From NCBI GenBank assembly GCA_023053685.1, contig JALIGW010000010.1:12694919-12758918 (forward strand): a stretch of 64,000 nt of DNA. The letters are read 5' to 3'. The notes below the pieces were generated by a model. The model made no database searches. It worked only from the letters and a program-made list of their open reading frames with translations, and had not been told where the DNA came from. Made by a program: the position numbers and the translations under genes. This stretch comes from Diadophis punctatus similis (lineage: Eukaryota > Chordata > Lepidosauria > Squamata > Dipsadidae). Shown piece by piece: positions 1 through 11,302 of the stretch (position 1 is the first letter of the stretch; each line of letters opens with the position of its first letter).

Positions 1-1596
1 AAAAACCGGGCGCTAAGAACCTTTACCGGTTGGAAACGTGGGGACATTGTCCATCTTCTGATATGCCCTGTATTTTAACCGGCGCTCTGTGGGATGGTGA
101 TTTGTGTGGCAGCTATTTACAATCTAGCTCCCGATCACGAGAGAGCACTGACCGGTCCGAGGACGATCAATCCTATGACTGCTGTTATCTAACTTTAAAG
201 CGACTGGCCAGACTGAGGTTAACCCGGTCTGAGGCTCTAGCGACTCTTCGTATTGAAACGGCTGCCGCCTTTGTGATCTGTGTGGCATCCTCTGTCTGGC
301 GGCATGGCTGCCGTCACCGCGGTTGCGAGACCCCTTCTGGCCAAAGCAACCTGACCCTTTTCTGGGGACTTCTCATGTGTTCCATCAACTGTGCTGGCTG
401 TTTATCATCTTTGTTGTGGTGCCCCCCACCTGGGGCGCGGCCTCCATTTCCTCGTTTAGAGCGGCATTTTCTGTTCAGCTTCATCGCCGCCATCTTGGTT
501 TCCACGAGGCTGCCTTCGGCTGAGACCGACTTCAAGATCTTCCTCAGCTTTATGAGGCCATTTGTGACCGATGTGGCCTGGCTGAGTGAAGTTGGAGGAC
601 CACTTGACACCTCTGGAACATCTGCGGGGACTACATTCATTAAAAACCCTGTTATTACTAACACTGTGGTGAGAAGCGGTGGACAATTGCAGAGAATCGC
701 AAAAGCCTCACCAAGAACTACTACCAGCTATGGTGTAGATATTAGGAGGAAGAGCGGAAGAGCTAGATTAAAACTGAAAGAACTATCCGTTAGACCAGTT
801 GGGAGACCGGCATTTATGTACTCTCCATACGTGCTAATTGATTTTAATTGATTTCTACCCTTGCTTGTTTTACACTTTATCTCACCTCGGAGGGCGGGGG
901 GGAGACGGATGGATGGGTTATGTATGTGGGTTGTATAGGGTTGATTGGGCTGATTGTGATTGAAGATTTGTAGATGATTTTTGAGAGAATGAGTGAGTCT
1001 GGGGCGGGGGTCCTGCCCCCCTCTGCTGAGTGTGGAAACAGAAGTGGAGGGGGGCTTGAGCCCCACCCCAGGCCCAGTATGAATGGAATGCATGGCCTGT
1101 CGGAAGTGGGGGGACCAGTGGGGGAGGGGAGGGGATCTCTGGTGGGATAGGGAGTGGGAGCATTACGGTCATTACAGGGAGGGGTAGGTATGCCGGGAGC
1201 AGAGGGGTAGGCCGCTCTCGGGGAACGAGAATTCGCTGTTTACAAGCAATTCCTTGTTCTGGCCCCTCTGACTTGGTTCCATCTAGCTCAGCCCGAGTAC
1301 CTGGTAACCAGGGATGTCAGGGCCCTGGGCTCAAGCGGCTGCTGTTGAATGCCAGGTCGATCACTAACAAGGCCCCCCTTGTTTGGGATCTAATCCTGGA
1401 AGAGGGGGCTGACCTGGCATGCATCACTGAGACCTGGCTGGGCCAGGAGGGGGGGTTCCCATTTCCGAGAAGTGCCCGGACGGGTTCTCAGTTCAGCATC
1501 AGCCGCGACCCCAGGGAAGGTGTGGAGGAGTGGCTATTATAGCTCGCCAGAATCTATGTCCTCGAAGGAGCCCTGCCCCAGAGATTGTTGGGTGTG
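1..1596 (+). pseudogene. L2-clade LINE, 5' part (left of copia A)
   Basis: This is the upstream part of an L2-type non-LTR retrotransposon. From about 1330 the + strand encodes the start of an apurinic-like endonuclease: LLLNARSITNKAPL is followed by the ITETWLG motif with its catalytic glutamate. The same order (5' leader, then 'LMLCNSRSMVNKGPL') occurs in the other L2 near 54190, which supports the family call. Upstream, 30-851 is open for 273 codons with no ATG at the start of the frame; it could be an L2 ORF1 but I recognise no domain. The stretch 852-1300 is GC-rich leader. The element is cut by copia A after 1596 and resumes at 11386. The window starts inside or at the edge of it, so its true 5' end is unknown. 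Confidence 0.75.
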
Positions 1597-1601
1597 AGAC
1601 G

Positions 1602-2047
1602 TGTTAATGTATTAGCAGAGTATTCCTTGTGTTACCAAGGTTGTGCATACAGAAACGTTTATATTGAGATCAGTTGTGAATAAGTACTCAGCCACACAGA
1701 GATACACTAACTTGAGTTAAAGTTTACTTTAAGAAATAGCATTTTCCTATAAACAGTCCAAAGTCATACACTTAATAGTCATAATAACAATCCAAATATT
1801 ATCAAGTACAAACACATTTTAGCTATGATACATAACTACAACACAGAGAGAAATGCAGAGCATACATACACAATGTCTTGCTCTAGTGAGTAGCAGAGAA
1901 CACAGAGTAGCAGAGACCAAAGACAAACAGAGAGGGACTCCCAGAGAAATAAGCTGTGAACTCTAGCTCCCTCTTGTGGCAGTCTGCAACACCTCAGCTA
2001 AACAGACATATATTGTCTACCCAATCATTATGGTCAGAGACCTAACA
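1602..2047 (-). repeat. 3' LTR of copia A
   Basis: The LTR is 446 bp and starts TGTTAGG and ends CATTAACA when read on the minus strand. It is nearly the same sequence as the LTRs at 14841-15731 and 30290-30759. It differs from both by a short insertion that creates the hairpin CCTTGTGTTACCAAGG (1625-1640, plus strand). That insertion marks the A lineage and reappears in the palindromic terminus. Confidence 0.92.
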
Positions 2048-2058
2048 TTCTCCCCTTT
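2048..2058 (-). other. Polypurine tract of copia A
   Basis: AAAGGGGAGAA on the minus strand lies directly against the 3' LTR start, as expected for the plus-strand primer. The same tract lies directly before the LTR at 30290. Confidence 0.85.
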
Positions 2059-2151
2059 GGGTAGGTCAATATATAATACCTTACATCTTTAAACCATAGT
2101 TTTCACAACACTCTTTGTGTTTAATTGCACCTTGCGCTTTAGTGAAATTTA

Positions 2152-2383
2152 AGAGCTGAAGTGGTGCAGTGGTTAAATGCAGCCATTGCAGGCTGACTGC
2201 TAGTTCAACAGTTCAGCTGTTCAAATCTCACTAGGCTCAAGGTTGACTCAGCCTTCCATCCTTCCGAGGTCGGTAAAATGAGGACCCAGATGGTTGGGGG
2301 CAATATGCTGAACTCTGTAAAACCGCTTAGAGAGTGCTGTAAAGCACTATGAAGCGGTATATAAGAAAAGTGCTATTGCTATA
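2152..2383 (+). mobile_element. tRNA-derived SINE
   Basis: The 5' end carries RNA polymerase III promoter boxes: box A TGGTGCAGTGGT (2162-2173) and box B GTTCAAATCTC (2219-2229). A body reading AAGGTTGACTCAGCCTTCC and a tail with AAGCGGTATATAAG resemble LINE 3' ends, so it was probably mobilised by an L2/CR1-type LINE. It sits between the RNase H coding part and the last coding residues of copia A, since the sequence on either side joins up with the intact order at 30190-30200. No clear target duplication is seen beyond a few A/T bases. Confidence 0.85.
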
Positions 2384-2385
2384 AA

Positions 2386-3970
2386 AAAAATGATCTGCAA
2401 TATTCTGTTCAGTCATGCAGTATTCCAACTTAACCATTTTATTTTGAACACATTGTCTAACATTCAGATATCTCAAATCAGTATGTTTCGACCTTGTTTT
2501 CACAGCCAAACTATTAGCCATACTAATGGCAGATTGATTGTCTTCATACACAATAAATGGCTCCTGTACAGTAATTCCTATATCCTTTAACAATTGTTTA
2601 TAATACACCAATTCTGTACACATTAATGATAAACTCGAGAATTCTGCTTCCATAGTGGATAAACTAATATGTTGTTGCCTAATAGATTTCCACCCTATTA
2701 AAGCATTACCCAACATTACCACTATACCTGATGTCGATTTGCGAGTCATTGCATCAGTAGCAAAACTTGCATCAGCATATGCAGTTAACACTAATTCATT
2801 TCTCGGTTCTAAATATAAAGAATAATGTATTGTGTGTTTTAGGTATCTAAGTATTCGTTTAGCTGCTTGCCAATGCCTTTCATTTGGTTCAGCATTATAT
2901 CTAGCCAGTTGATTTACGCTGTAAGATATATCTGGTCTAGACCAATTACTCAAATATGAGAGGCTACCAATTAGAGACTGATATATCTCCTTATCAAACA
3001 CAGGACATTTACTATCACTATTTGTAAATCCCTGATCCATTGGTGTCTTAGCAGTTTTACAATTCTCCAGGTTATAACTTTTTAACAGTTGGCTAATCTT
3101 CTTAGCTTGCGAAATTTTGAATCCTCTATTTGTCTTCATTATATCAAGACCCAAATAATGTTTAATTTCTCCTAAATTTCTAATCTTGAACTTTCTTTGT
3201 AATTCAGAAACAATATCATTTGCTTCTTGTTCAGTCTTTGTTATAATCGCTATATCATCTGTAAATAATAGCAACAGAGAAATCAAACCATCTTTCTCTC
3301 TCCTAAATAAACAAGGATCAGCTATACCAGCTTTAAAATCCATAGAAACTAATTCTTTTACAATGCATTTATTCCATTCATAACCTGATTGCTTTAAACC
3401 ATAAAGACTTTTCTTTAATTTCCAATAATCATTTTTTCCATCATCTTTTAAACCTAATGGCTTTCTCATATAAATGGTATGTTGTAATGGTGCATGTAGA
3501 TATGCAGTTTCGACATCTACATGATTAATTATGCATTTATTTTTAGCTGCCCAAACTAATGCTCCTCTCAATGTATTTGCTCTCAGACTAGGTGCAAATA
3601 CCTCATCATAATCCTTATCTGATTGAGCAAATCCCTGAACAACTAATCTTGCTTTATGGGTAACAGTGCCATCCACACCAGTCTTTAATACACCCATCTG
3701 CAACCTATTGCACGCTCACCTGGTGGTAACTTTACATCTTCATATACCTCAAGATCCTTTAAAGATTTTAATTCCTTATTCATAGCTTCCTGCCAAGCTA
3801 CCTGTTCCTTTGTTGGATACAGCTTAAGTTCGTTATAATTAGACGATTCCACATTAATCTGGCATACAATACTTGCCTGATATCTATCAGGTGGACGTCT
3901 CTCCCTAGTCGACCTCCTAGGCAATTTAGTACAAGTTGTTGGAATTTCCTCTTCCTTTTCCTCCCCTATC
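2386..3970 (-). pseudogene. copia A pol, reverse transcriptase and RNase H
   Basis: Read on the minus strand this segment holds the C-terminal half of Pol. The RT begins with the WQEAMNKELKSL and GCRWVY motifs. DVETAYLHAPL, YGLKQSGYEWN and the catalytic-type FTDDIAII follow. RNase H shows YADASFATD, STSGIVVML and LSTMEAEF. This order and these motifs are those of Ty1/copia RT-RH. A frame slip lies near 3690-3710, between GCRWVY and the next block TGVDGTVTHKARLV. The segment is separated from the integrase part by the HAL1-like insertion and from its last residues (2081-2151) by the SINE. The intact-site aspartates (FTDD) survive here, whereas the hybrid copy at 29320 has R next to them. Confidence 0.9.
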
Positions 3971-5175
3971 AAAGTATCTTCTACATCGGTTCGGCGTCGT
4001 CGGCGCTCCTTTATAGGGTGCCTTTCCGACTCCCTGCCAAGCCGCCAGAACAGCTGTCTGGCGGCTTGGAATCTCTCTGCCCCGGACATAGGGGAGAGAG
4101 GAGAGCGTGGCAGGTGGGGTAGAGCCCCCCCAGCGCCCTAGGAGCCATCCAGGGGCGCGAAGGGAAGGCTCCCCAGGTAGCCTGCCCCTAGCTCCGGGAG
4201 CCTGGAAACCTCCGCTCTTGCGGAGCAAGATGCCGAAACCACCGCTGCTTCTAGAAGAGGATTTATAAAACTTTTTTTGTGCACCTAATGAAGCAGACAG
4301 AGAGAACCAGGGGCTTTGCTGGGCAAGTATGGATTTTTTTTTCCTTTTTTTTAAAACCCTCGGCTAACTTTCACTTCGAAGAAACAAAGTAACATTTAAC
4401 ATGCAACAATATGGCGTTTGAAGGAGGAGAAGTGAAAGTGATTTCCGTTTTGCTTGTGGTTTTTTTTTCTTATGGAAACTCTTTGTTTTGAAAACTGGCT
4501 GTCCTTCTTATATTTTTTACAGATAATTTTTTAAAAGAATAAGGATTATTCGCCTTTGAAAGTGGAAAGTATTTTTCTTAGAGATCTGGCTTTTTAAGGC
4601 GTTTTGAAGAAGTTGGGAAGAGAAGTGAAGGTGATTTTTGCTTTGTTTGTTTGTGGCTCTTTTTCTTATGGAAAATTATAACTTTGAAAACTGATTTTTT
4701 TTTCTCTGTCTCCTGATCTTGGAAAGTAAAAAACTCTTTGTCTCTCACACTGGAAAGAATTTTATTTAGAGCTATGGCTTTTCTTTATACTTCTCTGGAA
4801 ATATAAAAATGGTTTCAAGTTTGGAAAGATTGGTTTTTTTTTCTTCTGGCTTTTTCTCTTGTGGAAATTTTGAAAACTGACTTTTACTCTTTGTTCCGTG
4901 ACTTTGGATTATAACAGTAACTGATAATTTTACTAAAATAAATAAATTATAAAAGACTATTTGCTTTGGAAATTGCAAGATTTGACCCTCCTTTGCACTT
5001 CTTTGGAATTATAATTAAGAAGAAGTCAAAGTTATTTGTGTTTTGCTTGTGGTCTCTGGACTTTGGGAAATTTTTGAACTTGAAAATTGGTTTTTATTTT
5101 TGACTCTCAATTTTGGATTATAAAACAATTGATAGAGATTTGGCATTTTCAGTGTAATTTTTGGGAACTACAACA

Positions 5176-6278
5176 ATGGCTTCAAAGTATGGAATGATTG
5201 CCTTGAATAAAAGGCCTATTTATCCCTCTGCTTATACTTCTAAAATGCAACTTGCCACTGAGTCAACACCTCCACAAGCTTTGACACCGGAAAATTTATT
5301 AAATACTTTAAAGATTATGAAACAAGACTTAATTTTGGAATTTAATCAAAAAATTACTGAAATAGAAAAAAAATGCAGGATGCTTTAAAGAATATGGAAA
5401 AGCAGCTACGGTTGGATATGTTAGAGGTTTGCAAAGGTTTAGCAACAAATATTGATTTTTTGGAGGACTGTATTGAAACAAATAAACAAGCGTTGGCAAC
5501 CTCGGTGGAATATATAAACAAATTTCAAAAGGACATCGCAAATTTTGAAACAGAGGTGTTGATGTCACAGTTTGGAAGAATGCAATTTGCTATAAGAGTA
5601 AGAGGGTTGAAAGAAGGTTTATATGATGATTTGAAAGGAAGAATGATTGAGGCCTTGGTACAAGTTTCTGGAATTTCTAAAGATGAGTTGGCTACACAAA
5701 TTGAAAAAATATATAGGGTCAACTCGTGGCATGCAAAACAAAAACATTTACCAAGGGACATTGTCATATATTTTACCACAAGAGTCTTACGGAACAGAAT
5801 TATTCAGGCGACGTTTAAGAAGAATCTTCAGGTGAATGGTCAGGAACTTAGGATATGGAAAGAAATTCCCTCTAAAATGCTTAAAGCTAGAAAAGAATTT
5901 ACTTTTTTGATTGATGAACTTAAAAGATTGAATTTACAATATAAATGGGAAGCACCAACAGGAGTAACGGTGAAATTTTTGGAGAAAAGATACCGGCTGA
6001 ATACGATAAACAAAGCTACCGAATTTTATGTTAATATTTTAAAGGCTGATATATCTAAAATTCCAGAAGAAAGACGTATGAATGTAAAAGAGGACAAGGA
6101 GGAAAAGTCATCCTTATCGGATCAAAATGAAATAGTTTCAAAGAGTCAAAGTGAACAGCAGAGTCAGAAAGAGGTGAAAAAGGAGATGGAGCACTGGGAT
6201 CAGATGGAAGATGAGCTGATAAATTCAAAATCATCAAGATACAAAAGGAGGCAACCAATAAGATATAAAGAAAAGTAG
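5176..6278 (+). pseudogene. L1-type ORF1 protein of HAL1-like copy 1 (one frameshift)
   Basis: The reading frame starts at ATGGCTTCAAAG, which matches the MASK start of the homologous ORF at 15868-17085. It runs through a coiled-coil region, an RRM-like part (FAIRVRGLKEG), a basic C-terminal domain (LPRDIVIYFTTR, IPSKMLKARKEFTF, RYRLNTI) and a charged tail. About 370 residues are expected. A single-base slip in the A run near 5366-5374 splits it in two overlapping frames (5176-5388 and 5373-6278). In L1 this protein is the trimeric RNA-binding chaperone that packages element RNA. The frameshift means this copy no longer makes the full protein. Confidence 0.85.
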
Positions 6279-6540
6279 TGTTGATATGTACTAGATGGAT
6301 GGAGATAATATAATTGTATTTTCTTCTTCTCCCCTTTTTTTATTGTTGTTTCTTCTTTTTTTTTCTCTCTTAAAAAAATTTTTTTTCTTTTTTAATAATT
6401 TTTTAATAATTGGAATTTTTAATTTCTAATTAAAATTATTAAGTTATAAATCATCACAATTAGATTTTAAAATTTGTTCTAAAGGAAGGATTTTTTTTCT
6501 GCTTTAGGTTTTTGTTTTTCTCTCTCTCTCCTCTAGGTTT

Positions 6541-6544
6541 TTAC

Positions 6545-6617
<73 letters not shown>

Positions 6618-6718
6618 GTTGTTATTGTTATTGTTATTGTTATTTTTATTTTTATTTTTATTGTTATTGTTATTGTTATTTTTATTGTTATTAATATTAA
6701 TATTAATATAACCTTTAA
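6541..6718 (+). repeat. (ATT)n and related TTATTG microsatellite
   Basis: A run of about 75 bases of ATT repeats passes into TTATTG and TTATTT variants. It lies in the 3' UTR of HAL1-like copy 1. Confidence 0.95.
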
Positions 6719-7418
6719 GGATATATCTTTATTATGAATTAACAAATTGTTGTATAATAATATTATGTGGTTATGATGAAATTCAAAAGCTTTATTATTT
6801 AATATGTAGATACGTAATACTTTTTTATTTGAGCTAATAAGTTGTTGTATAATAATATTGTTATGATGAAATTCAAAAGTTTTATTATTTAATATGTAGA
6901 CAATATGTTGTTATGATGAAATTTAAAGGCATTATTATTTAATATTTAGATATTAGCCACATAAAACCTTCTCGGTTTTAGTTAATTATGAGATTATTAT
7001 TATCATTAATGTTTTTTAAAGATTTAGTATTATTAATATTCTTCATAGGTGCAGAAAGTTGATTGAAAGGAAGAGTGAGAAACTGTTTTCCTTCTTTTGT
7101 ATAACTTAGATTATTATTATTATTAATAATATGTATTAATATATTTTTACTTTTCATTTTTTTTATTCTTTAGAATTATATTGGAAATAATATAAAATAT
7201 AGAAATTTAATGATGTTAGAAATGTACAATTTGGAGTTGAGGGGTTTTTTTTCTTTTCTTTTCTTTTCTGTAATTACTGATATTATGCTCTGTATTCTCT
7301 CTGGGAAGTCCGGGGGGGATGGGGGGAGGGAAGGGGGTGGGGGTGGGGAGAAAAATAAAAAATGTTTGTACTTTGTACTAATAAAACTTTTTCAATAAAA
7401 AAAAGTATCTTCTACATC

Positions 7419-7981
7419 ATCCATAGATGGTTCTTCCATAGATGATTCCTCTATTGAGGATTCTTTCACTATCCTATCATCAGTACTATTCTTATCAGAA
7501 TCATCAGGAAACAATGGATCCTCAACAACAATACTATCTTGTTCCTTGTATTCCTGTTCCAGTTTACTCCATCCAACATGCTCAAGGAATTTTGCACTTG
7601 CACTACAATATACTCTAGTAGTACCTAGCTCCCAGAATCTAAATGATCTATGATTAGATTCATACCCTACAAAACATAATTTCCGTGCTCTATGTTGTCC
7701 CTTTCGCCTTACTTGTGTGGGAATATGCACCCATGCTGGTGCACCAAATGTATGCAAATAACTAAGATTTGGTTTCCTACCATACCAACGAGTAAATGGC
7801 AATTCACCAGTTGTTGCATTCACTACATTGTTCAAAACATGGTTAGCACACATTATAGCTTCACCCCAGAGCCTCTCTGGTAAACCAGAATCTGAAATCA
7901 TGGTTCTAGACATAGCCTGTAATGTCTGACCTCTACGTTCAATATGCGCATTATGTTGTGCCCGATAAGGAGCAGAACACT
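7419..7981 (-). pseudogene. copia A integrase, C-terminal part
   Basis: Minus-strand continuation of integrase after the TA-flanked insertion. It reads CSAPYRAQHNAHIERRGQTL, which includes the third acidic residue (E) of the DD-E triad. Next come GEAIMCANHVLNN, a GKAP-like block (TRWYGRKPNLSYLHTFG) and an acidic linker rich in E, S and D that leads to RT. It joins the preceding integrase part (9586 onward) across a TA duplication and the RT part across the HAL1-like element. Confidence 0.88.
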
Positions 7982-8176
7982 TACCGTATTTTTCGGAGTA
8001 TAGGACACACCGGAGTATAGGACGCACCTAGATTTTAGAGGGGGAAAACAAGGAAAAAAGTATTCTGAACCAAATGGTGTAGTAATATATTATTTAATAA
8101 AATACCAGTGTAGCAGAATACTTTTTACAACCATGTACATTTTTTACAACCATGTACACTTTTTACAAACTTCAAA

Positions 8177-8605
8177 CTTGACAGCTTTAAGCCTTGTGGA
8201 CTTCAACTCCCAGAATTCCTCCTCCAGTCATGCTAGCTCAGGAATGGGAGTTGAAGTCCACAAGTCTTAAAGCTGTCAAGTTTGAAGACCCCTGGGTCAG
8301 GGGTGCAAGGGTCTTTAAACTTGACAGCTTTAAGCCTTGTGGACTTCAACTCCCAGAATTCCTCCTCCAGTCATGCTAGCTCAGGAATGGGAGTTGAAGT
8401 CCACAAGTCTTAAAGCTGTCAATATATAAAACTGGGTTAGGGGTGCAAGGGTCTTCAAACTTGACAGCTTTAAGACTTGTGGACTTCAACTCCAATTCCT
8501 GAGCTAGCATGACTGGAGGAGGAATTCTGGGAGTTGAAGTCCACAAGTTTGAAGACCCTTGCACCCCCTTAGCAAGTTTAAGCCTTGTGGACTTCAACTC
8601 CCAGA
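8177..8605. repeat. Tandem fold-back units
   Basis: Three and a half units alternate in orientation. Each arm reads like TTGTGGACTTCAACTCCCAG followed by AATTC and a CATGCTAGCTCAGG centre. They are separated by spacers that read GGGTGCAAGGGTCTT. A single isolated palindrome with the same core lies at 52526-52638, so this is a dispersed fold-back family. Confidence 0.9.
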
Positions 8606-8619
8606 ATTCCTCCTCCAGT

Positions 8620-9480
8620 CATATGGCTCGAGCGTAGAAACAGCGGAGAGGTAGAAACAGCGGAGCCGGGTTAGATGAACTGGCTTGAAGCCCAGCTGCC
8701 CGTTCAGGGTGGGGATAGGAGAGCAGACCAGCCACGTCTCGGACTAAATACCCTGCTGCGTGGTGTTCTGGCGGCTGCTGCTGTCCGTTCCCCCCTTTCC
8801 CGCCAGTAGATTAGGAAGGCAAGAAAGGGCCAGTGGCGGGTAAGAATCGGGAGGGCGGCAGCCCGGTTACGATGTGAGACATGCGGAGAGGGCTGCCGTG
8901 GGGTATCTGGGTGCATGCGTGTGCAGTGGGGGGGGCGCCATGTCTCCGCCCGGCTTTATTTCCAACTGCCTCCTGGGGGCGGTGGGGGAGATTTGTTCCC
9001 CGTCACATCGCGGTTCCTTCTTCCCTCGGGGATGGGGGGGAGAGTCGGTAATTGTGCTCCGCTTTGCGCTCCACTGATCCTCTTTCTCCCCTCCCGTATT
9101 GTTTGGCTCAGTCTCTTTAATGGTGGCCAGCTGGAGGCAGCGGCAGTGCTGCTAGCAAACTGCAGGTGCCCGAGCGCAACTCCCGGGGCAATTGGCAGAA
9201 AGCGGGGTCGGGGTAGATTTCAGCGCTCGAGTCGTGGGAAAGGGGAAGGGAAGCGAGTTTAGACTCGCTCCCGAGAGTTTTGAACCATGGAGGGGAAGGT
9301 TGGAAGGTCTGGGTCGGGGGAGTTCTTCGGCTCCACAGTCTCACGCGGACAGCAGAAACTCCTCTGTTGGCGGCAGGAACAGCGGCAGAGAGGGCGGCTG
9401 GGACAGCTGTGGGTGCGGGGACAGCGGCAGTGGGGACAGCGGCAGCAGCGGCTCCAGCCGAAAACCGCCGAAGGGTGGGG
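8620..9480. other. GC-rich CpG-island-like passenger, unidentified
   Basis: This stretch is much richer in G, C and CpG than the surrounding copia sequence, and it has several short overlapping open frames on both strands. I cannot match any of them to a known protein. It may be a captured promoter or first exon of a host gene, by analogy with the hAT elements at 36829 and 52199, but no coding motif supports that here. Confidence 0.4.
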
Positions 9481-9585
9481 GCTGGTGGGTGGGTAGGGCT
9501 GCATTCGGTGTATAAGACGCACCCAAATTTTCACCCTCTTTTGGGGGGGTAAAAAGGTGCGTCTTATACTCCGAAAAATACGGTA

Positions 9586-11225
9586 TGTTCAATACCAGCC
9601 CTCTTTAGCATATCTTCAAATCTCTTATTGGTAAACTCAGTACCGTTATCTGTTACTAAACTAACTAGTTTCTTATTCAGTTTTCGTTCAACAAACCTTA
9701 ACCAGTTTACAAAATGCTGATATGTTTCTGTTTTTGTTTTCATCAGATAACAGAAACCATATCTAGAAAAATGATCAACTATGCTCAATATATAACAGGC
9801 TCCACCTAAACTGGGTTTCTTAGGGCCAATGAGATCAGCAAATACAACCTCTAATGGTTCCTTAGTTTTAAATACATTTAACCTGTTTGCAGTAATTACC
9901 TTGCTCTTTTCCTGATTGCAAGCATTACAATTTAAATATCTTGCGCAAGGTTTTAATTTTATACCATTAGATAACTCAACAGTTTTCTTTAAAATTTTGA
10001 AATTCAAATGTCCCATACGTCTATGGAGCAAATGAATACATTCGTCATGAGGCTTTCTATTTTCATAAACTGAATTAGCCTTATTTAATGGATTATCATG
10101 GATAATGTATAAGCCATCATGCAATCTTGCAGTAACTCTTTTACCTTGTTTTTCAATTAAACATTTATCTCCCTGAAAAGTTACCACAAACCCTGCTTTT
10201 ACCAATTCTCTCACAGATAGTAAGTTATATATAAGGTTAGGTACATATAACATTGGTAAACTTTCATTAATACATGAACAATATGCATTACCTTCTCCAG
10301 ATACTCTCAATTTCCAGCCATTTGCTAATGATACATGCTGGTTACTTTTAGTCATATTTACAAATCTCTCTTTACTTTTAGTTATACACTGAGATGCTCC
10401 ACTGTCTATTATCCAGATATCATGGCTTACAGTTTTATTTGTACTTGATATAGCTACACTAACATCATTATAAGTTCTCTGCATATTACTAGCATTCTGC
10501 TTTTTACCCTTTTTACAGAATCTGGCTATATGACCCTTAGCCCCACAAGAATAACATTTCCTAACAATATAGGCAGTTGAAGACAGTTTTTCTTCCTGTG
10601 GTTGTTTCTCTCTCAGTTGTTTTCTATCTTGCCTTCTTCTAGACTCTTCTAACAGTCTTCCTATTATGCCAGTCAATGTCAGTTCATCTCTGGTCAAAAC
10701 TTCCAGTGAAGACACATAATCATCATAAGAGTCATCCAAAGAAGAAACAATAATATAAACTTGATGCAACTCTGAGAAAATCAGTTCTTTTTCATGTAGC
10801 TCTTGTAATGTTCTCTTCATAAACTCCAAATGAGCTAACATGTCACCACCTTTTAACAAACAAGCTCTGAACAGTTTATGTGTAAGGTGTATGTGCGCAC
10901 CAACACTATCTTGAACATAAAGTCTCCTTAAGGTACTCCAACACTTGGCAGCAGAATCTTCACCACAAATATGTACCAGTTGCCGATCACTCAGTGTCAG
11001 TCCAATAATACTAAGAGCCTTTTCATTATCCCGGTTAAAGTCAGCTATTTTCTTCTTATCTTCATCATTTGTTGGATCCCAAGCTGTTATATCAGGTGGA
11101 TTATTAACCACAGTCCATAATCCTTCTTTACGCAAAAGTAAGCTGCACTTCATAGACCAGGAAACATAGTTAGTTCCATCTAACCTGGTTATCAGGGATA
11201 AGCTAGTTGACTGTTCTTGTGCCAT
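9586..11225 (-). pseudogene. copia A gag, protease and integrase N-terminal part
   Basis: The frame starts at ATG (11225-11223, MAQEQSTS) downstream of the primer-binding site. Gag holds the copia-type block SLITRLDGTNYVSW and a retroviral-type zinc knuckle CYSCGAKGHIARFC at about residue 230. The protease motif WIIDSGAS follows at about residue 275. Integrase begins with an HHCC finger (HRRMGHLNF ... CNACNQEK) and shows the first two catalytic aspartates in FADLIGPKK and VTDNGTEF. The frame is continuous, as in single-ORF copia elements, until the TA-flanked insertion at 9583. No stop codon breaks it, so decay since insertion has been slight. Confidence 0.93.
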
Positions 11226-11302
11226 TGTTAATTTAACAGTAAACCACAAGTTAGCTGTCTGAGTATGAAAACTGAATATTCACACTAACTCTCAATATCT
11301 CT

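Larger units (their letters stand above)
3988..7401 (+). mobile_element. HAL1-like (ORF1-only) L1-related retroelement, copy 1
   Basis: A complete insertion bounded by a perfect 17-bp target duplication, AAAGTATCTTCTACATC (3971-3987 and 7402-7418). It has a GC-rich start and 1.2-kb 5' leader, one L1-type ORF1, a 1.1-kb AT-rich 3' UTR, an AATAAA near 7380 and an A-rich tail. No trace of an endonuclease/RT ORF2 is visible. The second copy (15737-17283 plus 30765-31632) has the same plan, so loss of ORF2 looks like a family trait and not a private deletion. This matches the half-L1 (HAL1) design known in mammals; the machinery was presumably supplied by an L1. Confidence 0.85.
7984..9583. mobile_element. 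TA-flanked (Tc1/mariner-type) non-autonomous element with GC-rich passenger
   Basis: The terminal inverted repeats read CCGTATTTTTCGGAGTATA on the left and the complement on the right, each next to a duplicated TA target (7982-7983, 9584-9585). The empty site is present at 28600 in the related copia copy. A second block GGAGTATAGGACGCACC repeats inside the left end. No transposase ORF is seen. The middle holds tandem fold-back units (8177-8600) and an 860-bp GC- and CpG-rich block (8620-9480). The superfamily call rests on the TA duplication and the short TIR, so Tc1/mariner is likely but not proven. Related ends lie at 49800-49879 and 51905-51996. Confidence 0.75.

Noticed and set aside
2152..2240. 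A tRNA gene
   Set aside because: Has box A and box B but no cloverleaf that I can fold, and continues into a SINE body and LINE-like tail.
6512..6745. Poly-tyrosine and poly-isoleucine open frames
   Set aside because: Translation of an (ATT)n microsatellite; no protein.
9117..9592. Several overlapping frames rich in G, A, R and Q
   Set aside because: GC-rich sequence has few stops. No motif, and frames overlap on both strands; not called as genes.
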